A stretch of 8,168 nucleotides of DNA from an archaeon (GTDB lineage Archaea > Asgardarchaeota > Hermodarchaeia > Hermodarchaeales > Hermodarchaeaceae): positions 1 to 8,168 of the forward strand of contig JABXGU010000547.1 in the NCBI GenBank assembly GCA_016550415.1. Reading direction: 5' to 3'. Position numbers and translations under genes: made by a program. Positions 6,903 through 8,168 of the stretch are shown here, piece after piece (the stretch's first letter is position 1; each line of letters begins with the position of its first letter). The notes beneath the pieces were generated by a model that saw nothing but the letters and a program-made list of their open reading frames with translations, was not told the origin of the DNA and made no database searches.

Positions 6903-7346
6903 TTGCCTGGATCAAAATCTCCGCGCGGTGAATTTGCTGGTCGTAAGCTTGAGAAGAAGCGAAAGAAGCTTCGTTGGAAAGACCGTTATTATAAGAGGCG
7001 GATGCTACGACTGGATGTTAAAGCGGATCCACTCGAGGGCTGCCCTCAAGCACGGGCAATTGTATTAGAAAAGGTTGGTATTGAATCAAAACAGCCTAAC
7101 TCTGCTATTCGTAAGTGTGTTCGTGTTCAACTCATTCGTAATGGTCGTCAAATTACTGCATTTTTGCCTGGCGATGGGGCTCTTACATATGTTGATGAGC
7201 ACGATGAAGTTATTGTTGAGGGTATAGGTGGCTCACGCGGACGCGCCATGGGAGACCTTCCTGGAGTCCGTTGGAAAGTCGTTAAATGTAATGACGCCTC
7301 CCTTGAAGCTATGATTATTGGAAAAGTTGAGAAACCCCAACGCTAA
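6903..7346 (+). CDS. rps12: 30S ribosomal protein S12 (uS12, eukaryotic S23 homologue)
   Basis: Small-subunit protein at the decoding centre, needed for accurate tRNA selection; 147 aa, the archaeal length. It has the archaeal N-terminus [15 protein letters not shown] (2-16), a basic helix [16 protein letters not shown] (18-33), the invariant loop KQPNSAIRK (63-71) facing the decoding site, [20 protein letters not shown] (73-92) and [20 protein letters not shown] (107-126). Initiation is at TTG, backed by the SD GAGGT and by the conserved P-G at positions 2-3; the first in-frame ATG (residue 34) would remove the whole N-terminal extension. The core, including IRKCVRVQ, is close to the TACK/eukaryotic version. 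rps7 follows after 20 nt, the order seen in the str operon of both bacteria and archaea. A BRE/TATA promoter precedes it. Confidence 0.98.
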   Translation: MPGSKSPRGEFAGRKLEKKRKKLRWKDRYYKRRMLRLDVKADPLEGCPQARAIVLEKVGIESKQPNSAIRKCVRVQLIRNGRQITAFLPGDGALTYVDEHDEVIVEGIGGSRGRAMGDLPGVRWKVVKCNDASLEAMIIGKVEKPQR

Positions 7347-7349
7347 TCT

Positions 7350-7355
7350 GAGGTG
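7350..7355 (+). promoter_or_regulatory. Ribosome binding site of rps7
   Basis: GAGGTG is a six-base match to the archaeal SD sequence and lies 11 nt before ATG 7367, slightly long but acceptable. No alternative in-frame start codon lies between it and that ATG. Confidence 0.65.
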
Positions 7356-7366
7356 CACAAATCAAT

Positions 7367-8005
7367 ATGTCTTCTAAACCTACTTCCGTTGCTTCTTCAA
7401 CCTCAGAAATCAAAGTATTTGGTCGATGGAGCACTAAGGACATAGAAATTCGCGATGCTGGTCTTACCAAATACATCTGTCTGACTCCCTTTATTATCCC
7501 TCATACTCATGGCAGGCATGAACACCGCCGATTTGGAAAGGAGCATGTGCCAATAGTTGAACGTTTTATTAACCGTCTTATGACACCTGGTTGGGCTCGT
7601 CGCCGTAGTGCAGGTGCAAGAAATGCTGGTGGAATAGCTGGAAAGAAATCAACAGCAATTCGGATCGTTCAGGCGGCATTCGAAATCATTCATCTTCGAA
7701 CTGGAAAAAATCCTATCCAAATCCTTATCCAAGCCATTGAGCATGCAGCTCCCCGTGAAGAAACTACCCGCATCTCCTATGGGGGAATCAGCTATCACAC
7801 AGCCTGTGATGTCGCCCCTCTCCGTAGAATTGACCTTGCATTACGCTTCCTAGCTGAAAGTGTTTGGGGAAAAAGTTTCAATAACATCACATCGATAGAA
7901 GAAATCATTGCTGACGAACTAATCGCAGCTGCTAACCGTGATTCTAGAAGTAATGCGGTAAACCGCCGCGAAGAAAAGGAAAGGATGGCACTTTCAGCAC
8001 GCTGA
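7367..8005 (+). CDS. rps7: 30S ribosomal protein S7 (uS7, eukaryotic S5 homologue)
   Basis: Small-subunit head protein that binds the 3' domain of 16S rRNA and starts head assembly; 212 aa, within the archaeal range. Recognisable segments are RRFGKEHVPIVERFINRLM (54-72), GKKSTAIRIVQAAFEIIHLR (92-111), the signature TGKNPIQILIQAIEHAAPRE (112-131), TRISYGGISYHTACDVAPLR (134-153) and the C-terminal REEKERMALSAR (201-212), where archaeal S7 usually ends in -SAR. The first 13 or so residues are a Ser/Thr-rich tail before KVFGRW. Between the FINRLM and GKKST segments there is an Arg/Gly/Ala-rich stretch (about 77-91) that looks a little longer than in the homologues I remember. It is the second gene of the rps12-rps7 unit; the next gene is outside the window. 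Confidence 0.98.
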   Translation: MSSKPTSVASSTSEIKVFGRWSTKDIEIRDAGLTKYICLTPFIIPHTHGRHEHRRFGKEHVPIVERFINRLMTPGWARRRSAGARNAGGIAGKKSTAIRIVQAAFEIIHLRTGKNPIQILIQAIEHAAPREETTRISYGGISYHTACDVAPLRRIDLALRFLAESVWGKSFNNITSIEEIIADELIAAANRDSRSNAVNRREEKERMALSAR

Positions 8006-8035
8006 AATTCACCCTTGCCACCTTTCATGCTGAAA
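7992..8035 (+). repeat. Two overlapping-partner inverted repeats at the 3' end of rps7
   Basis: TTTCAGC-AC-GCTGAAA (7992-8007) spans the rps7 stop codon, and TTTCA-TGC-TGAAA (8023-8035) follows 15 nt later. The word GCTGAAAT occurs in both (8001-8008 and 8029-8036), so the first arm TTTCAGC can pair with either copy. They may shape the mRNA 3' end or be a protein site; there is no long T-run immediately after. Confidence 0.4.
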
Positions 8036-8096
8036 TATGAGAATATTCAAGCATTTTGTCTTCCCATTGCTGTTTATAATTATTCAACCTCTTCTG

Positions 8097-8113
8097 CCAA
8101 AAGAGTTTTATAT
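8097..8113 (+). promoter_or_regulatory. Probable archaeal promoter (BRE/TATA) for the gene beyond the window
   Basis: TTTTATAT (8106-8113) is preceded by the purine-rich CCAAAAGAG (8097-8105), a good BRE/TATA pair. Transcription would start near 8135, reading out of the window. In many archaea elongation factor 2 follows rps7, but no coding sequence for it is visible here. The 163 nt after rps7 hold no convincing gene. Confidence 0.5.
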
Positions 8114-8168
8114 CTACCATAGAAACTTGACCAAGCTCGGAATTATCATCAAACTAAAATATTCCTAA

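Noticed and set aside
6940..6974. GAAGCTTC palindrome and AAG/GAAG repeats near the start of rps12
   Set aside because: They encode the Lys/Arg-rich helix [11 protein letters not shown] of uS12, so low-complexity coding explains them.
8037..8168. Small ORF of 43 codons after rps7, ATG 8037 to TAA at the last three bases, with a hydrophobic N-terminal part (FVFPLLFIIIQPLL)
   Set aside because: It has no Shine-Dalgarno, overlaps the good BRE/TATA promoter at 8097-8113, and its Phe/Ile/Leu content is what AT-rich noncoding DNA gives by chance. Conservation in relatives would be needed to revive it.

Overview
The window is a piece of an archaeal chromosome carrying the conserved RNA polymerase / translation cluster. 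All genes are on the + strand, in the order rpoB (3' part) - rpoA1 (A') - rpoA2 (A'') - rpl30e - nusA - rps12 - rps7. Large subunit A divided into A' and A'', L30e beside a short two-KH NusA, Shine-Dalgarno (SD) sites resembling GGAGGTGAT, and TATA boxes with purine-rich BRE elements all indicate Archaea. The split A subunit argues against lineages with a fused A, such as Nitrososphaeria (Thaumarchaeota). The uS12 core ([14 protein letters not shown]) resembles the TACK/Asgard/eukaryotic form, so I lean towards a TACK or Asgard archaeon, but this is weak inference without a tree.

Layout. Positions 2-1870 hold the C-terminal half of RNAP subunit B, open at the left edge. Subunits A' (1888-4542) and A'' (4549-5754) follow with gaps of 17 and 6 nt, so the three form one tight unit. 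A 274-nt spacer follows, holding a T-rich possible terminator, a TATA-like box, four copies of ATCTGA, two small hairpins and phased A-tracts. Next comes the pair L30e (6029-6325) and NusA (6334-6777), coupled through an SD that overlaps the L30e stop. A 125-nt spacer with a good BRE/TATA promoter leads to uS12 (6903-7346, TTG start) and uS7 (7367-8005). The last 163 nt hold nested inverted repeats and another BRE/TATA promoter, which probably drives the next gene; elongation factor 2 is common at this place, but no such gene is in the window.

Together the genes encode most of the RNAP catalytic centre (subunit B hybrid-binding region, A' NADFDGD magnesium site and bridge helix, A'' trigger loop), a probable RNA-binding transcription factor, and three ribosomal proteins. 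This is housekeeping core. I found no mobile element, CRISPR array, defence system, intein or RNA gene, and no new protein system. The points worth a second look are in the spacers (repeats, palindromes beside TATA boxes, curved-DNA pattern, alternative hairpins) and in a few start-site and motif details.
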